From: an uncultured Pseudomonadota bacterium
GTDB taxonomy: Bacteria > Pseudomonadota > Gammaproteobacteria > Enterobacterales > Succinivibrionaceae
Length of the DNA: 39,001 bases
Assembly: GCA_900317945.1 (NCBI GenBank)
Contig: ONIT01000025.1
Coordinates: 1 to 39,001 of the forward strand
Direction: 5' to 3'
The stretch's first letter is position 1, and every line of letters begins with the position of its first letter. The notes below the pieces were generated by a model. The model ran no database searches. It was not told where the DNA came from and saw only the letters and a list, made by a program, of their open reading frames with translations. A program made the position numbers and the translations under genes. Shown here one piece after another: positions 8,219 to 16,190 of this stretch.

Positions 8219-8240
8219 TTTAAATGATTTTAATTCATGT

Positions 8241-8705
8241 CTATGACTCGAGCTTTGCGGCCGCGTCCTTCGGGGAGATCTCTCCCTTATCGACTGCCTC
8301 AAGGAGGGGCTCGGTGTCGTCAATGACCCGGAACGCCATCATGATTGACGCAAGAGTAGAGTCATCAGGCATGACGCCGCAGAGGCGCGAGTACGCCATG
8401 TAGCGCACGCTGCCTTTGTCAATGTCGAACTGCAGGCAGCCGAAGAGCATGTTCATGTTCACCCGGTGCAGAAACTCTGCGACATCGTTCCTGCGCTCAT
8501 CCCTTATATGGAGAGGCGAGGTGCAGAACGCTATGAGGCTGTCATCGCCGCAGACGGCCGCAACGCCGGCGACACCCCTGTCATTCTTCAGCTCCATGCC
8601 GAAGCCGAAGCCTTTGAGCTCCTCAGAGTAATTGAAGACAAGGCCCTGTCTTTTAAGGTAGTCCCTTACGCAGGGGATGAGTGCGTCTGCTGTTATCTTT
8701 GACAT
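8241..8705 (-). CDS. YbjN-like protein
   Basis: The 154-aa product resembles the YbjN family, which has a type III secretion chaperone-like fold and no agreed biochemical activity. The relevant features are the long amphipathic helix VAEFLHRVNMNMLFGCLQFDI, a following beta segment, and a C-terminal helix with acidic residues. I chose the ATG at 8705 (GGAG six bases upstream); the frame can be read back to 8927, but that part overlaps the adjacent gene relic and looks non-coding. The gene is GC-richer than the neighbouring island, so it may belong to the older chromosome. Confidence 0.75.
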   Translation of the reverse strand: MSKITADALIPCVRDYLKRQGLVFNYSEELKGFGFGMELKNDRGVAGVAAVCGDDSLIAFCTSPLHIRDERRNDVAEFLHRVNMNMLFGCLQFDIDKGSVRYMAYSRLCGVMPDDSTLASIMMAFRVIDDTEPLLEAVDKGEISPKDAAAKLES

Positions 8706-8905
8706 TTCTGCTCCATTCTGTGCCGCCGGGGCGGATTCGGTGAGTATACCCCAAAGGCAGGCAGACTGTACCGGCCCTGCAGAGCGTGTCAGAAAAGGAG
8801 GCTGGGATATGAGAGAGTCCGGACAGAAAGTGAATATCCGGCAAAAGGCCGACCGCGATCCGCGACGGAGCCGGGTGAGAAGTGGCTGCTTATGATTTCC
8901 GTTTG

Positions 8906-9025
8906 TCAGGAGAGCTGTTCCATACACTTGAGAAATGCCTTGCGGCAGGCATCATTGGGGCAGCGGTACCTGAATTTTGATGAGCCTCTCTCAGAAGGCG
9001 CGAGTGTCAGAAAGCCCCGGTACAT
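8906..9025 (-). pseudogene. AAA-ATPase/PD-(D/E)XK family relic, 3' part, cut by IS
   Basis: The minus strand from the IS edge reads MYRGFLTLAPSERG and then RYRCPNDACRKAFL, ending at TGA 8906-8908. This matches the intact relative at 13717-15480 (MYMGYLTIA, YRCPNEICYQVFL). Joined across the IS with one copy of the target duplication, it continues in frame from the piece at 10996-11115. The relic ends before the nuclease domain, so it was already truncated or has decayed since. Confidence 0.75.
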
Positions 9026-9100
9026 CCTTAACTTTTCCTAAAAATATACCCTAGCGACTTAAACCACTTAAAATGCCATGTTTTCAAACATGTGCAAATG

Positions 9101-10654
9101 TCAGAGTTTATCTATACAAGAGTCAATATCATCGATGGTCACACCAAGGCATTTCATAATGCGATTCTGCTTCCTTATTGGTTTGAAACGTCGTTTATAT
9201 TTCCCTGTGTTAAGGTCCTCATCAGCAGAAATTTCCTCGAGCAGATTAATGATGGAACGTACAGTGAAACTCTTTCTGTCTTTTTCCCTGAGTTCCATAG
9301 TACGATTGAAAATCAATGAATGGAGTATCGCTGCCAAAAACCAGATAAGCATTTTGGTATGAATGGAATCATCGCTGTACACTCCAATTTTCTCCATGCC
9401 CAAAGTCGACTTGAGAGCTGAAAAGACCTTTTCCACGCAGTCACGTTTGGAATAGGCCTCCATTGCTTCCCTGGTGTCCATTTTTTCAGACGACACCAGG
9501 ATGCGGAATCCGAACTTTTTTGCGCATTCATCGATGTTTTCAACATCACGCTCTGCTGAATTAATTACATATGATTCCTCTTCCTTAGTCTCGCCGGAGG
9601 CCTTGCGTCCTTTTTTATTATCTGGAACTGTTCCGGCTTTTGTTGAACTCAGCTTGAACCAGTCAGCGAAATCCATCATTTCATCGTAGGTTACCTGTTC
9701 TTTTCGCTCTATCTTTCTTCTTAACCTGAGTTCTTTTGCCGCAAGTTTGGTGAAAAACGTTTTGCGATCATCCTTTTCGCGATCCGATGACCAGACAATG
9801 TGGAAATACCTTGTCCTAGTGTCGCCAACAAAAAGCTGATCTGTTACAGTCATGCCATACTGGTCCGATTCAGGAATGTAATGTGCAGAGGAACGGACGG
9901 AGGCCGCGTATTTTTTTAGCAAATCCTTTGTAACGTTCATATTGCTTTTCAGCATCAGAAGAAAGTTAAGACTGGCATCATCCATCCGCTGCACGTTATC
10001 TTCAGACATATATCCGCGATCGCAGATAATTGTAATGGATGAATTTTTGAGGTCTTTCAGGGTACCCAAAAATTTAAGCATTTCAGTCGCCTCTACCATA
10101 TCAATTATGGCTCCGGGGAAGACTCTGAAAGTTACTGGAAGTCCGTCTCTCTGACGTACTACATAATCAACGTTCACCTGCTCCAGTGAATTATCATCTT
10201 TGGCGTGTCCCTTTTGGACAAGAAATACTCCCTCGGACTGAGAATTGATATTCGTTGAGTCGTAGCAAAAATAAAGTTTCCCGTCATCAATGGCCCGCTT
10301 TGCCCAAAGCTCATTAAACAGATTTATTCTTGAAAGGGAAATGCTTCCTTTCTGAAACCTGCTGATATAACTGTCGCTCCTGACAGACTCGGAAAAAATA
10401 GCGTGAGATCTGCCCCAATGCGGGTACTCTTGAAAAACCGCTGACTTTGCGCTCAGCATGAACATCGACAGGTCTAGCATGAGATAGGCTTCCTCCTCCG
10501 AGAAAACTTTCAACAGCTCTTCTGTCAGACCTGAATCCATGGCTAGCTTTCTGATTGCAGCATATATTCCTACGGAAATATTGGTATTCCTGTTTGGCTG
10601 TTCTGGAATCTGGTCTTTTGCAAAAATCAGGAAGTAATTTGAGTTAGGAACCAT
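9101..10654 (-). CDS. IS1634-type DDE transposase, main frame
   Basis: The 517-aa frame has the DDE landmarks of this family: YDSTNIN (first Asp), ICDRGYMSEDN (second Asp), and Y-x2-RD-x-VE-x2-F near residue 430 (the Glu). It catalyses cut-and-paste movement of the surrounding element. Known members are usually one frame of about 550-600 aa. Here the first part is a separate frame (10660-10848) that ends 5 bp before this ATG. 62 plus 517 residues make a normal full length, so the protein is either split, joined by -1 frameshifting at the A-run near 10669, or recently frameshifted. Confidence 0.9.
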   Translation of the reverse strand: MVPNSNYFLIFAKDQIPEQPNRNTNISVGIYAAIRKLAMDSGLTEELLKVFSEEEAYLMLDLSMFMLSAKSAVFQEYPHWGRSHAIFSESVRSDSYISRFQKGSISLSRINLFNELWAKRAIDDGKLYFCYDSTNINSQSEGVFLVQKGHAKDDNSLEQVNVDYVVRQRDGLPVTFRVFPGAIIDMVEATEMLKFLGTLKDLKNSSITIICDRGYMSEDNVQRMDDASLNFLLMLKSNMNVTKDLLKKYAASVRSSAHYIPESDQYGMTVTDQLFVGDTRTRYFHIVWSSDREKDDRKTFFTKLAAKELRLRRKIERKEQVTYDEMMDFADWFKLSSTKAGTVPDNKKGRKASGETKEEESYVINSAERDVENIDECAKKFGFRILVSSEKMDTREAMEAYSKRDCVEKVFSALKSTLGMEKIGVYSDDSIHTKMLIWFLAAILHSLIFNRTMELREKDRKSFTVRSIINLLEEISADEDLNTGKYKRRFKPIRKQNRIMKCLGVTIDDIDSCIDKL

Positions 10655-10659
10655 CCTTC

Positions 10660-10848
10660 TCAGTTTTCACCCACAATTAAGGCTTTCCCGATAATCACCT
10701 TTTTGTGGGTGGCATGCTTCTTTTGGGGATTGCTCTTCATTGGTACCCACTCTGTGGTCGTGTTGTAGTACACGTATCCCTTACTGCGTGAAACAGACAC
10801 ATTAATCGGAATTTCTACTGGGTCAAAACGCATTGAGGTTCTTGGCAT
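10660..10848 (-). CDS. N-terminal part of the IS1634-type transposase
   Basis: The 62-aa frame ends KKVIIGKALIVGEN and lies directly upstream of the transposase frame. In whole relatives a segment like VxIGK precedes the Pro-Asn-x-x-(Y/F) segment that opens the next frame (MVPNSNYF). The start has AAGGAG seven bases upstream, inside the right arm of the promoter palindrome. The reading frame differs from the downstream one by -1. Confidence 0.75.
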   Translation of the reverse strand: MPRTSMRFDPVEIPINVSVSRSKGYVYYNTTTEWVPMKSNPQKKHATHKKVIIGKALIVGEN

Positions 10849-10854
10849 ACTGGT

Positions 10855-10895
10855 GCTCCTTAGACTAGGGTATAGTATACCCTAGTCTAAGGAGC
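10855..10895. repeat. 41-bp perfect palindrome over the transposase RBS
   Basis: Two 20-bp arms (10855-10874 and 10876-10895) are perfectly complementary around a single base at 10875. The arm nearer the gene holds the AGGAG ribosome-binding site. The arms also contain CTAGGGTATA, which recurs in the IS terminal repeats. A transcript entering from outside would fold and hide the ribosome-binding site; one starting at the internal promoter would lack one arm. Confidence 0.9.
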
Positions 10896-10897
10896 AA
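10869..10897 (-). promoter_or_regulatory. Candidate transposase promoter
   Basis: On the minus strand TTGCTC (10892-10897) and TATACC (10869-10874) are 17 bp apart. The -10 lies within the palindrome, so transcription would begin near 10862, just before the ribosome-binding site. Confidence 0.45.
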
Positions 10898-10904
10898 GAA
10901 AAGC

Positions 10905-10944
10905 ATACGAAAAAAGGGCATAAACACGAGTGTCTATGCCCTTT
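10905..10944 (-). terminator. Terminator guarding the IS against read-through
   Basis: On the minus strand AAAGGGCATA pairs with TATGCCCTTT, followed by a run of six T (plus positions 10906-10944). It lies upstream of the transposase promoter and would stop transcripts entering the IS from the right. Confidence 0.75.
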
Positions 10945-10995
10945 CTGCTGGGGTGGGTGAATACTGGCTAGGGTATAATGTAGGGAAAGTTAAGG

Positions 10996-11115
10996 GTACA
11001 TCAGCAGTGACACCGTCTGGCTGTAATCGGAATGAAAGTTCCTGGTCGAATTAAAAATACCGAGATTTGCGCGGATGCTGAAGTCTTGGACCATGGGATA
11101 GAGTGAGACGAAAGC
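10996..11115 (-). pseudogene. AAA-ATPase/PD-(D/E)XK family relic, upstream part, cut by IS
   Basis: The minus strand reads open from after a TAG at 11116-11118 to the IS edge and includes DYSQTVSLLMY. The intact relative at 13717-15480 has DFSQAVSMLMY at the same place. The frame continues exactly on the far side of the IS (8906-9025). Everything upstream, including the ATPase domain, is missing; the next gene ends at 11244. Confidence 0.75.
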
Positions 11116-11243
11116 CTAGCCTGTAATAAAAATGGCGAGCTCTGAGAGCTGCTGTCTTCCTTCGCCCCTCGACTTTTTCAGTAAGGCGTACAGCAGCCGA
11201 TTTGCAGGCTGTGATCTTGTACCTGGCTATAGTCAGAGTGATT

Positions 11244-12854
11244 TCATTCAACAGTCTCATAATGAGTGAACTGCCTGACTTTGCTGTCACCGTTGAAAAC
11301 AAGTGCCAGCTTCAGGACAGGTTTCTCTGGCAGTGTTTCTCCGTAGTTTCTGTTTTTGATCTGTTCAACAGCCTCTGAGAGCTTCTTTTCACATTCTGCT
11401 TCTGTTTCAGCATATTTAAGCTCAAGCACCAGACGGCGTTTGCTATATTCGAGAATTATGTCACTTCTTCCTGTTGCGCTTTGGACCTCTGTCTGTACTG
11501 GTTGATCTGACCCAGCCATGTAGGCATGGAGGTACCCCTGAATGATCTTCTCGTCTATTTTCTTGAAATCTTCATAGCTGATTGTGTTAAACAGTTTGTT
11601 GAGCTTTCCGACTATATCTTCAGGAGTTGCCTCTGAAAACAACTTTTCATTCCTTGTTTTCGAGAAATCAGCTGTAGCAAATATGTTCTGCGACAAAAGC
11701 TTTTCAAATGAACGGCGTACTTCATTATCAGGGATGCCAACGGTCACAGAACCGCCATCAGGAACAGTTGATTTTACTGTTAGGTATCCGGTTTGGCACA
11801 TCAAAACTTCCTGCCTCATGTTAAGCAGTGAAGATGGGTTCCAGAAATCATTCATTTTGACATCGATATCATTTGCATAATTCTCTAGTCTTATCTTGTG
11901 TGTTTCGAGGTACCTTTCCAGAATTGAAGGCATCCCCCCATTGTCATACCAATAATCACCGAAAACAACATATCCTTTTTTATAGGCATTCATAAAGAAA
12001 CAGTTGATTGACCAGGTAGAATATACTTTTATCCTGTGGGTCTCATCAAAGCAGTAACCGTTATATTCTTCTGCAAGCCTATCCAAAAGTTCTTCTCGTT
12101 GCTCAGCAGTGACTTGTTCTTCCCGTATTCCTTTATCGAGTGAAACTGCAAGGTTTATATAGTCGATATAGTATTTTTTTAAATCTTCTCTGGTGAATCC
12201 TGTGATTTTGGCAACTTCTGAGGCATAACTTACATCGAGAATATCAGATCCTGCAGAAAAAACTGAAACGTCTTTTAATCTGGTAACTCCTGTAACCCCA
12301 AGGAATCGTATGCATGGATCGCCTTTCATGATCCCATACAGATTGCGAATTTCTTTCCTGAATTTTTCGTATAGTTCTGGATTGTTAATGTTGGCGGTCA
12401 GCTGAGTGTCGTACTCATCAATCAGAATGACTGTTTTCAAATTAAGTTCGTTCAGAGCCTTTAAAAGATCAAACATCAATTCATCAGGCTTGGAATTTGG
12501 TGTAATTTTCTCTCCTATTCCGAGTTTGTTGGCAAAATATTCAATGTCTTTAGAAAAAAGCCGTTTGAAATCATCATATTCGCTTGTGTACTTCAGAAAA
12601 TTCAGTCTTAGAACAGGATATTTCCTTTCTGTCCACTTATCATAAATCCAAGTGCCTTTGAAATAAGGCTCAACTCCTGATTCAAATAATGTCCCTACTG
12701 TATCTAACATGAGAGATTTACCGAAACGGCGTGGCCTTGAGATGAAAGCCCTTCTGTTTTTCAGAAGATTAAAGATCTGTTCTGTTTTATCAATGTAAAT
12801 ATAACCAAAATCTATTAAATCTGTAAAACTTTGAGTTTGCGCTATATTTTTCAT
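11244..12854 (-). CDS. AAA-ATPase-like/PD-(D/E)XK (DUF1703) protein 1
   Basis: The 536-aa protein has an N-terminal AAA-ATPase-like domain (PF09820 type) with the modified P-loop RPRRFGKS (40-47) and Walker B VILIDEYD (142-149). A C-terminal PDDEXK_9 nuclease-like domain carries Asp465 (GRSDIILE) and E478-x-K480 (LVLELKY). These proteins occur in many copies in gut bacteria and have no established function; nuclease and ATPase residues are both intact here. AGGAAG precedes the ATG. It lies 91 bp after a RelB/DinJ antitoxin on the same strand, probably in one transcript. It is AT-rich compared with the flanking chromosome. Confidence 0.92.
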   Translation of the reverse strand: MKNIAQTQSFTDLIDFGYIYIDKTEQIFNLLKNRRAFISRPRRFGKSLMLDTVGTLFESGVEPYFKGTWIYDKWTERKYPVLRLNFLKYTSEYDDFKRLFSKDIEYFANKLGIGEKITPNSKPDELMFDLLKALNELNLKTVILIDEYDTQLTANINNPELYEKFRKEIRNLYGIMKGDPCIRFLGVTGVTRLKDVSVFSAGSDILDVSYASEVAKITGFTREDLKKYYIDYINLAVSLDKGIREEQVTAEQREELLDRLAEEYNGYCFDETHRIKVYSTWSINCFFMNAYKKGYVVFGDYWYDNGGMPSILERYLETHKIRLENYANDIDVKMNDFWNPSSLLNMRQEVLMCQTGYLTVKSTVPDGGSVTVGIPDNEVRRSFEKLLSQNIFATADFSKTRNEKLFSEATPEDIVGKLNKLFNTISYEDFKKIDEKIIQGYLHAYMAGSDQPVQTEVQSATGRSDIILEYSKRRLVLELKYAETEAECEKKLSEAVEQIKNRNYGETLPEKPVLKLALVFNGDSKVRQFTHYETVE

Positions 12855-12945
12855 GTAACTTCTTCCTTTTTATATGGATTTTCTCAAATAGTGTGACCGA
12901 TTGACTGCACATGGCAGGATTACAATATTGATCCTAGCTGGTTTG

Positions 12946-13218
12946 CTATGTTCTATGAACATTTTCTGGATCATCTGTGCAGCCGGCTCTTTTGGCATCC
13001 TGATTTAGTAATGCCTTTTCATTAACTGCTGAAGCGTTGCTGAACTTTTTAGAATAGTCTGGCAGCTCCACTGCAAAAGGAAGTCCACCGTGAAGAATGC
13101 ACTGATGAAGAAACAGGTTTACGGCGCTGGACATGTCAAGACCAAGACTGGAGAACAACGACACTGCTTCCTTTTTGATATTTGTATCTATCCTAATCTG
13201 AGTTTGTGCTGTCGCCAT
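12946..13218 (-). CDS. RelB/DinJ-family antitoxin without a toxin
   Basis: The 90-aa protein starts with the ribbon-helix-helix pattern of RelB/DinJ: IRIDTNIKKEA, LGLDMSSAVNLFLHQ and GGLPFAVELP. These antitoxins bind DNA as dimers to repress their own operon and neutralise a RelE/YafQ toxin with the C-terminal tail. No toxin follows; the next gene on the strand is the AAA-ATPase/nuclease at 11244-12854. AGAGG lies upstream of the ATG. It may be an orphan left after toxin loss, or its partner may be the ATPase-nuclease. Confidence 0.85.
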   Translation of the reverse strand: MATAQTQIRIDTNIKKEAVSLFSSLGLDMSSAVNLFLHQCILHGGLPFAVELPDYSKKFSNASAVNEKALLNQDAKRAGCTDDPENVHRT

Positions 13219-13336
13219 GATAATACCTCTTTTTACATTGTACTATGATTGTATTTGTTTTGATTGACATTGTCGAGCTAATTTGAAATGACAGCAATGC
13301 TGGTAAACTCAATCAAATTCTTATAGGAGTGAAATT

Positions 13337-13597
13337 ATGATTGGAGATACTTTCGAAGAGCTGTAAGAGGAGCTCTCGGAGAACCACGAGGTGGAATTTA
13401 CCTACGACGGCCAGACATATACGATTGAGCCTGACTGCAATGGCGAGGGAACGGAGAGGGGATTCGTAATCTGGAACAATGACCCGAACGTGCATGGTGC
13501 AATATGCAGGTGTTTCCTGCCTGGCAACAGGGACATCAGGGAATCCATCGATATGCTTCTGAATGAGAAAGTCTTCAACGGAAAAATCATTTATTGA
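13337..13597 (+). pseudogene. Small ORF broken by one in-frame stop
   Basis: ATG at 13337 has a strong AGGAG eight bases upstream. Codon 10 is TAA (13364-13366), after which the same frame stays open for 76 more codons to TGA at 13595-13597. Without that stop the product would be 86 aa, acidic at the N-terminus (EEL, EELSENHE), then EFTYDGQTYTIEPD and a C-terminal helix. A GTG at 13391 could restart translation but has poor ribosome-binding sequence. I do not recognise the protein. A CAA to TAA change is the simplest explanation. Confidence 0.6.
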
Positions 13598-13716
13598 CGT
13601 GGAAAAAGATATTAAAGTGGACATTGTGTTCTAATCTCTCCTGGCATATTGTTCAGGTGTCATGCTTCTGGTAACAGCGTGTGTCCTGTGCAAAAGCAGA
13701 TATCCTGCCTATGCAG

Positions 13717-15480
13717 TCAGAGTTCTGCTGTTCGGAACACCCGTTGAACTTTTACCGCTTTACGTCCGGCAAACACTACAGCCCAGAGGTCCAAAGGTTT
13801 TGCACCGCGTAAATTCGGCCCTGCGCTGTAGCGCTGCAGTTGGGCAACGGCCTCGGAAAATTTGGCGTCGATGGCAGCTTCTGTAGCTTGTTTTTTTGAC
13901 AGATATTTGAGTTCAATTACGAATCTGTGCCCGTCAGGCCTGGAGTTGTCGATATAGATATCTGTTTTCCCGTGGTCACCGGTGTCATATTCCAGAAACG
14001 GGTGAAGTAAGCCGGATTTTTCCTGTTTTATGGCAAAATCAAAACACATCTGCAGAGTTCGCTCGTTAAAACCAGCTAAACCGGAATCTGGTAAATCTGA
14101 GATGATTGTCTCAACGCTTTTGATCAGCGAAGCAGGATCTGCTTCCTCGATCAAACCAAGCAGATCGATGTTCTGACTTTTCCTTAGTCCGAAGCAATAT
14201 TCACTGTAGTTCAGGAAAACCTGATAACAGATCTCATTCGGGCATCTGTAAACCAGCTTTCTAGAGCCTGGTAAAGAATATGCTATTGTAAGATAACCCA
14301 TATACATCAGCATTGAAACTGCCTGACTGAAATCAAAGAGATCATTCTGATTGAGGTTCAATGCTGCTGGTGGATCTGAAGAAATTTCCTCGCGTCTGAA
14401 TATGAGCTCTGCAATCTGATTACGGGCTTCCGGGATTGCAATCCGAAGCATGCCATCAAGTTTGCTCAGGTCTGCGCCAGCGCTTTCAGGTACAAGCTTT
14501 TCGGGCATTTCGTTTGCTTGAATCAAAGCCCTGAGGAAATAAAGGCACATGCTTGAATTAAAAATTCGTTCTTTTGCCTTGGGAGAAAAAGTGTATCCAT
14601 CGTAGAATTTTTCCATTACCTGAAGAATTTTGGTTTTATCAATCCCGGGCAACGCACTTAGATCAACTGTTTCATCGATTATTTTTGACAGTTCTGCATG
14701 GGTAAATCCAACCATGGAGTTGCACCACAGCTCATTGCTGATATTAGTGCAGATATTAAAGCCGGAGGTCAGGGAATCGAGTGATACCGAAGAGACTCCT
14801 GTAATGAAAAAGCGTTCGATAGGCCGGCTTCGATCTCCTCCCGATGCTTCTTTAAGATAAGAGTAAAATTGCTTAATGAAGCCTTCATGCTCTTTTGCAG
14901 TTGAGGTTATTTTCCTGAATGTTTCAGTGTCACGTGACAGAATGTCATTTGCAAAATGATCATACTCATCGATAATGACATACAGCAGGTCTCTGCCGGT
15001 TGAATGTCTGCGGAAATTCGCTACAAAAGCCTTCATGAGATCAGATGGCTCGGCATAAAGATCAGCTTTAAGTTCGCTGTATGGCAGTCCGAGATCAGGG
15101 TAACGATCGGTGAAATCCATCAGTGCATAGGCGATTTCGCCTGTGAAGCTGGCTTTAACCAGCTTCGCATCACCAGATACCGAAGAAAAATCAAAACGGA
15201 CACAGCAATATGAGCCTGCCAGTGAAGTCTTGTGCTCATGAATCCATGTTCCTTTGAAAGTACTGTCAAAACTACCGGCAAGTGAGCGGTCATAGTAACT
15301 CATCAGCATATCGGTAAACAGTGTTTTGCCAAAACGCCGGGGACGCAGGAAAACTGCAACCTTGCAGGCAGGATCTTCCTCCAGACGTGCTATAAATGGT
15401 GTTTTATCGGCATAGACAAGATTTTCCGCGTTGATCAGCCTCATTACAGTGTTGCTTGTACTTATTTTTTTATAAGTCAT
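13717..15480 (-). CDS. AAA-ATPase-like/PD-(D/E)XK (DUF1703) protein 2
   Basis: The 587-aa protein has the same architecture as the gene at 11244-12854 but is clearly divergent. The P-loop-like RPRRFGKT is at 46-53, Walker B VIIDEYDHF near 168-176, and the C-terminal nuclease-like core has Asp507 (DIYID) and E523-x-K525 (VIELKY). All signature residues are present. AGGCGG precedes the ATG. The region DFSQAVSMLMYMGYLTI and YRCPNE identifies the relic interrupted by the IS at 9026-10995 as a member of the same family. Function is unknown. Confidence 0.92.
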   Translation of the reverse strand: MTYKKISTSNTVMRLINAENLVYADKTPFIARLEEDPACKVAVFLRPRRFGKTLFTDMLMSYYDRSLAGSFDSTFKGTWIHEHKTSLAGSYCCVRFDFSSVSGDAKLVKASFTGEIAYALMDFTDRYPDLGLPYSELKADLYAEPSDLMKAFVANFRRHSTGRDLLYVIIDEYDHFANDILSRDTETFRKITSTAKEHEGFIKQFYSYLKEASGGDRSRPIERFFITGVSSVSLDSLTSGFNICTNISNELWCNSMVGFTHAELSKIIDETVDLSALPGIDKTKILQVMEKFYDGYTFSPKAKERIFNSSMCLYFLRALIQANEMPEKLVPESAGADLSKLDGMLRIAIPEARNQIAELIFRREEISSDPPAALNLNQNDLFDFSQAVSMLMYMGYLTIAYSLPGSRKLVYRCPNEICYQVFLNYSEYCFGLRKSQNIDLLGLIEEADPASLIKSVETIISDLPDSGLAGFNERTLQMCFDFAIKQEKSGLLHPFLEYDTGDHGKTDIYIDNSRPDGHRFVIELKYLSKKQATEAAIDAKFSEAVAQLQRYSAGPNLRGAKPLDLWAVVFAGRKAVKVQRVFRTAEL

Positions 15481-15590
15481 AATTTACCGCCTATAATTAA
15501 CTGATGATTGCACACATTCCTGATAATTGCTTGCAATACACACGGCATTATTCAGTTTATGAGCCTGTCAGCAGAACGTGTCTCCTGCTC

Positions 15591-15746
15591 TTAATCTGTT
15601 TCACTGCTTCCTTTTTTATATTCTGCATCATTTTCAGCGTATTTGAGCTTAAGCACAAGGTGGCTCTCATCAAGAGCTTTGCCACTTCTGTCAGACCCGT
15701 TCTGGGTTTTTGTCTTCACTGGCTGATCTTCTACGGACGCGGACAT
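15591..15746 (-). pseudogene. C-terminal relic of an AAA-ATPase/DUF1703 gene
   Basis: A 51-codon open frame on the minus strand contains DQPVKTKTQNGSDRS and HLVLKLKYAENDAEYKK. The intact gene at 11244-12854 has DQPVQTEVQSATGRSD and RLVLELKYAETEAECEK in the same order. The nuclease motif is damaged (LKLK for LELK) and a stop follows soon after. Nothing upstream aligns, so this is a 3' fragment of a further family member. Confidence 0.7.
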
Positions 15747-15807
15747 TTACCATGGCCAGAATGTATTTTTTCCTTAAGTGCAATTATTTCACAACATCAC
15801 TACTGAT

Positions 15808-16110
15808 TCAGACCCAGTTGATTTCATGAAGGATGCTGCGCTTCATTTCCGGATCTTCCATTTTCTCTGCTCTATACCGGTAAGCTTCAATGAACCTGTT
15901 ATCATGAGTCGCATCCCACATGTCGCAGAGAATCTCATTCAGCATATAAACCTCGAAGTCCGTGCCAGCTCTTTTGATAAACTCAAGTGCTCCATCGATG
16001 TCACTGAGAACTGTCATGAGTTCCTCAGACCTTGCCTTGTCAACTGCAGGATCATCTTCATCAAATGTTGCTACCCTCTTTGCAACTGCATTTTTCAGAT
16101 CTTCAGTCAT
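15808..16110 (-). CDS. Hypothetical protein, 100 aa
   Basis: A charged, helical protein with many Asp, Glu and Arg and no signal peptide or membrane segment. The ATG at 16110 has AAGGA about nine bases upstream. I do not recognise it. It could be complete, or the surviving part of a longer gene, since it sits between two gene remnants in the island. Confidence 0.5.
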   Translation of the reverse strand: MTEDLKNAVAKRVATFDEDDPAVDKARSEELMTVLSDIDGALEFIKRAGTDFEVYMLNEILCDMWDATHDNRFIEAYRYRAEKMEDPEMKRSILHEINWV

Positions 16111-16190
16111 TTTTCTGTTCCTTCTTGATTTGAGTCCGGGAATATTGTTCCGGTCTGACTATCGGTAATAATCACTCCTGCTCTGATTCC

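Larger units (their letters stand above)
9026..10995 (-). mobile_element. IS1634-type insertion sequence, complete
   Basis: The terminal inverted repeats start CCTTAACTTT at 9026 and, on the other strand, CCTTAACTTT from 10995. Both run to TATACCCTAGC about 29-30 bp in, with a few mismatches. The 6-bp sequence GTACAT occurs directly outside each end (9020-9025 and 10996-11001), a clean target-site duplication. The element is about 1.97 kb and carries a DDE transposase, a short upstream frame, a promoter palindrome and an inward-blocking terminator. Intact ends and an exact duplication suggest a fairly recent insertion. Confidence 0.93.

Noticed and set aside
9074-9089. CATGTTT-AAACATG palindrome at the 3' end of the transposase
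   Set aside because: AT-rich short stem with no strong T-run; too weak to call a terminator.
11051-11302. 83-codon minus-strand frame to the right of the IS
   Set aside because: It overlaps the end of the ATPase-nuclease gene in another frame; the AAA-family relic in a different frame explains the sequence better.
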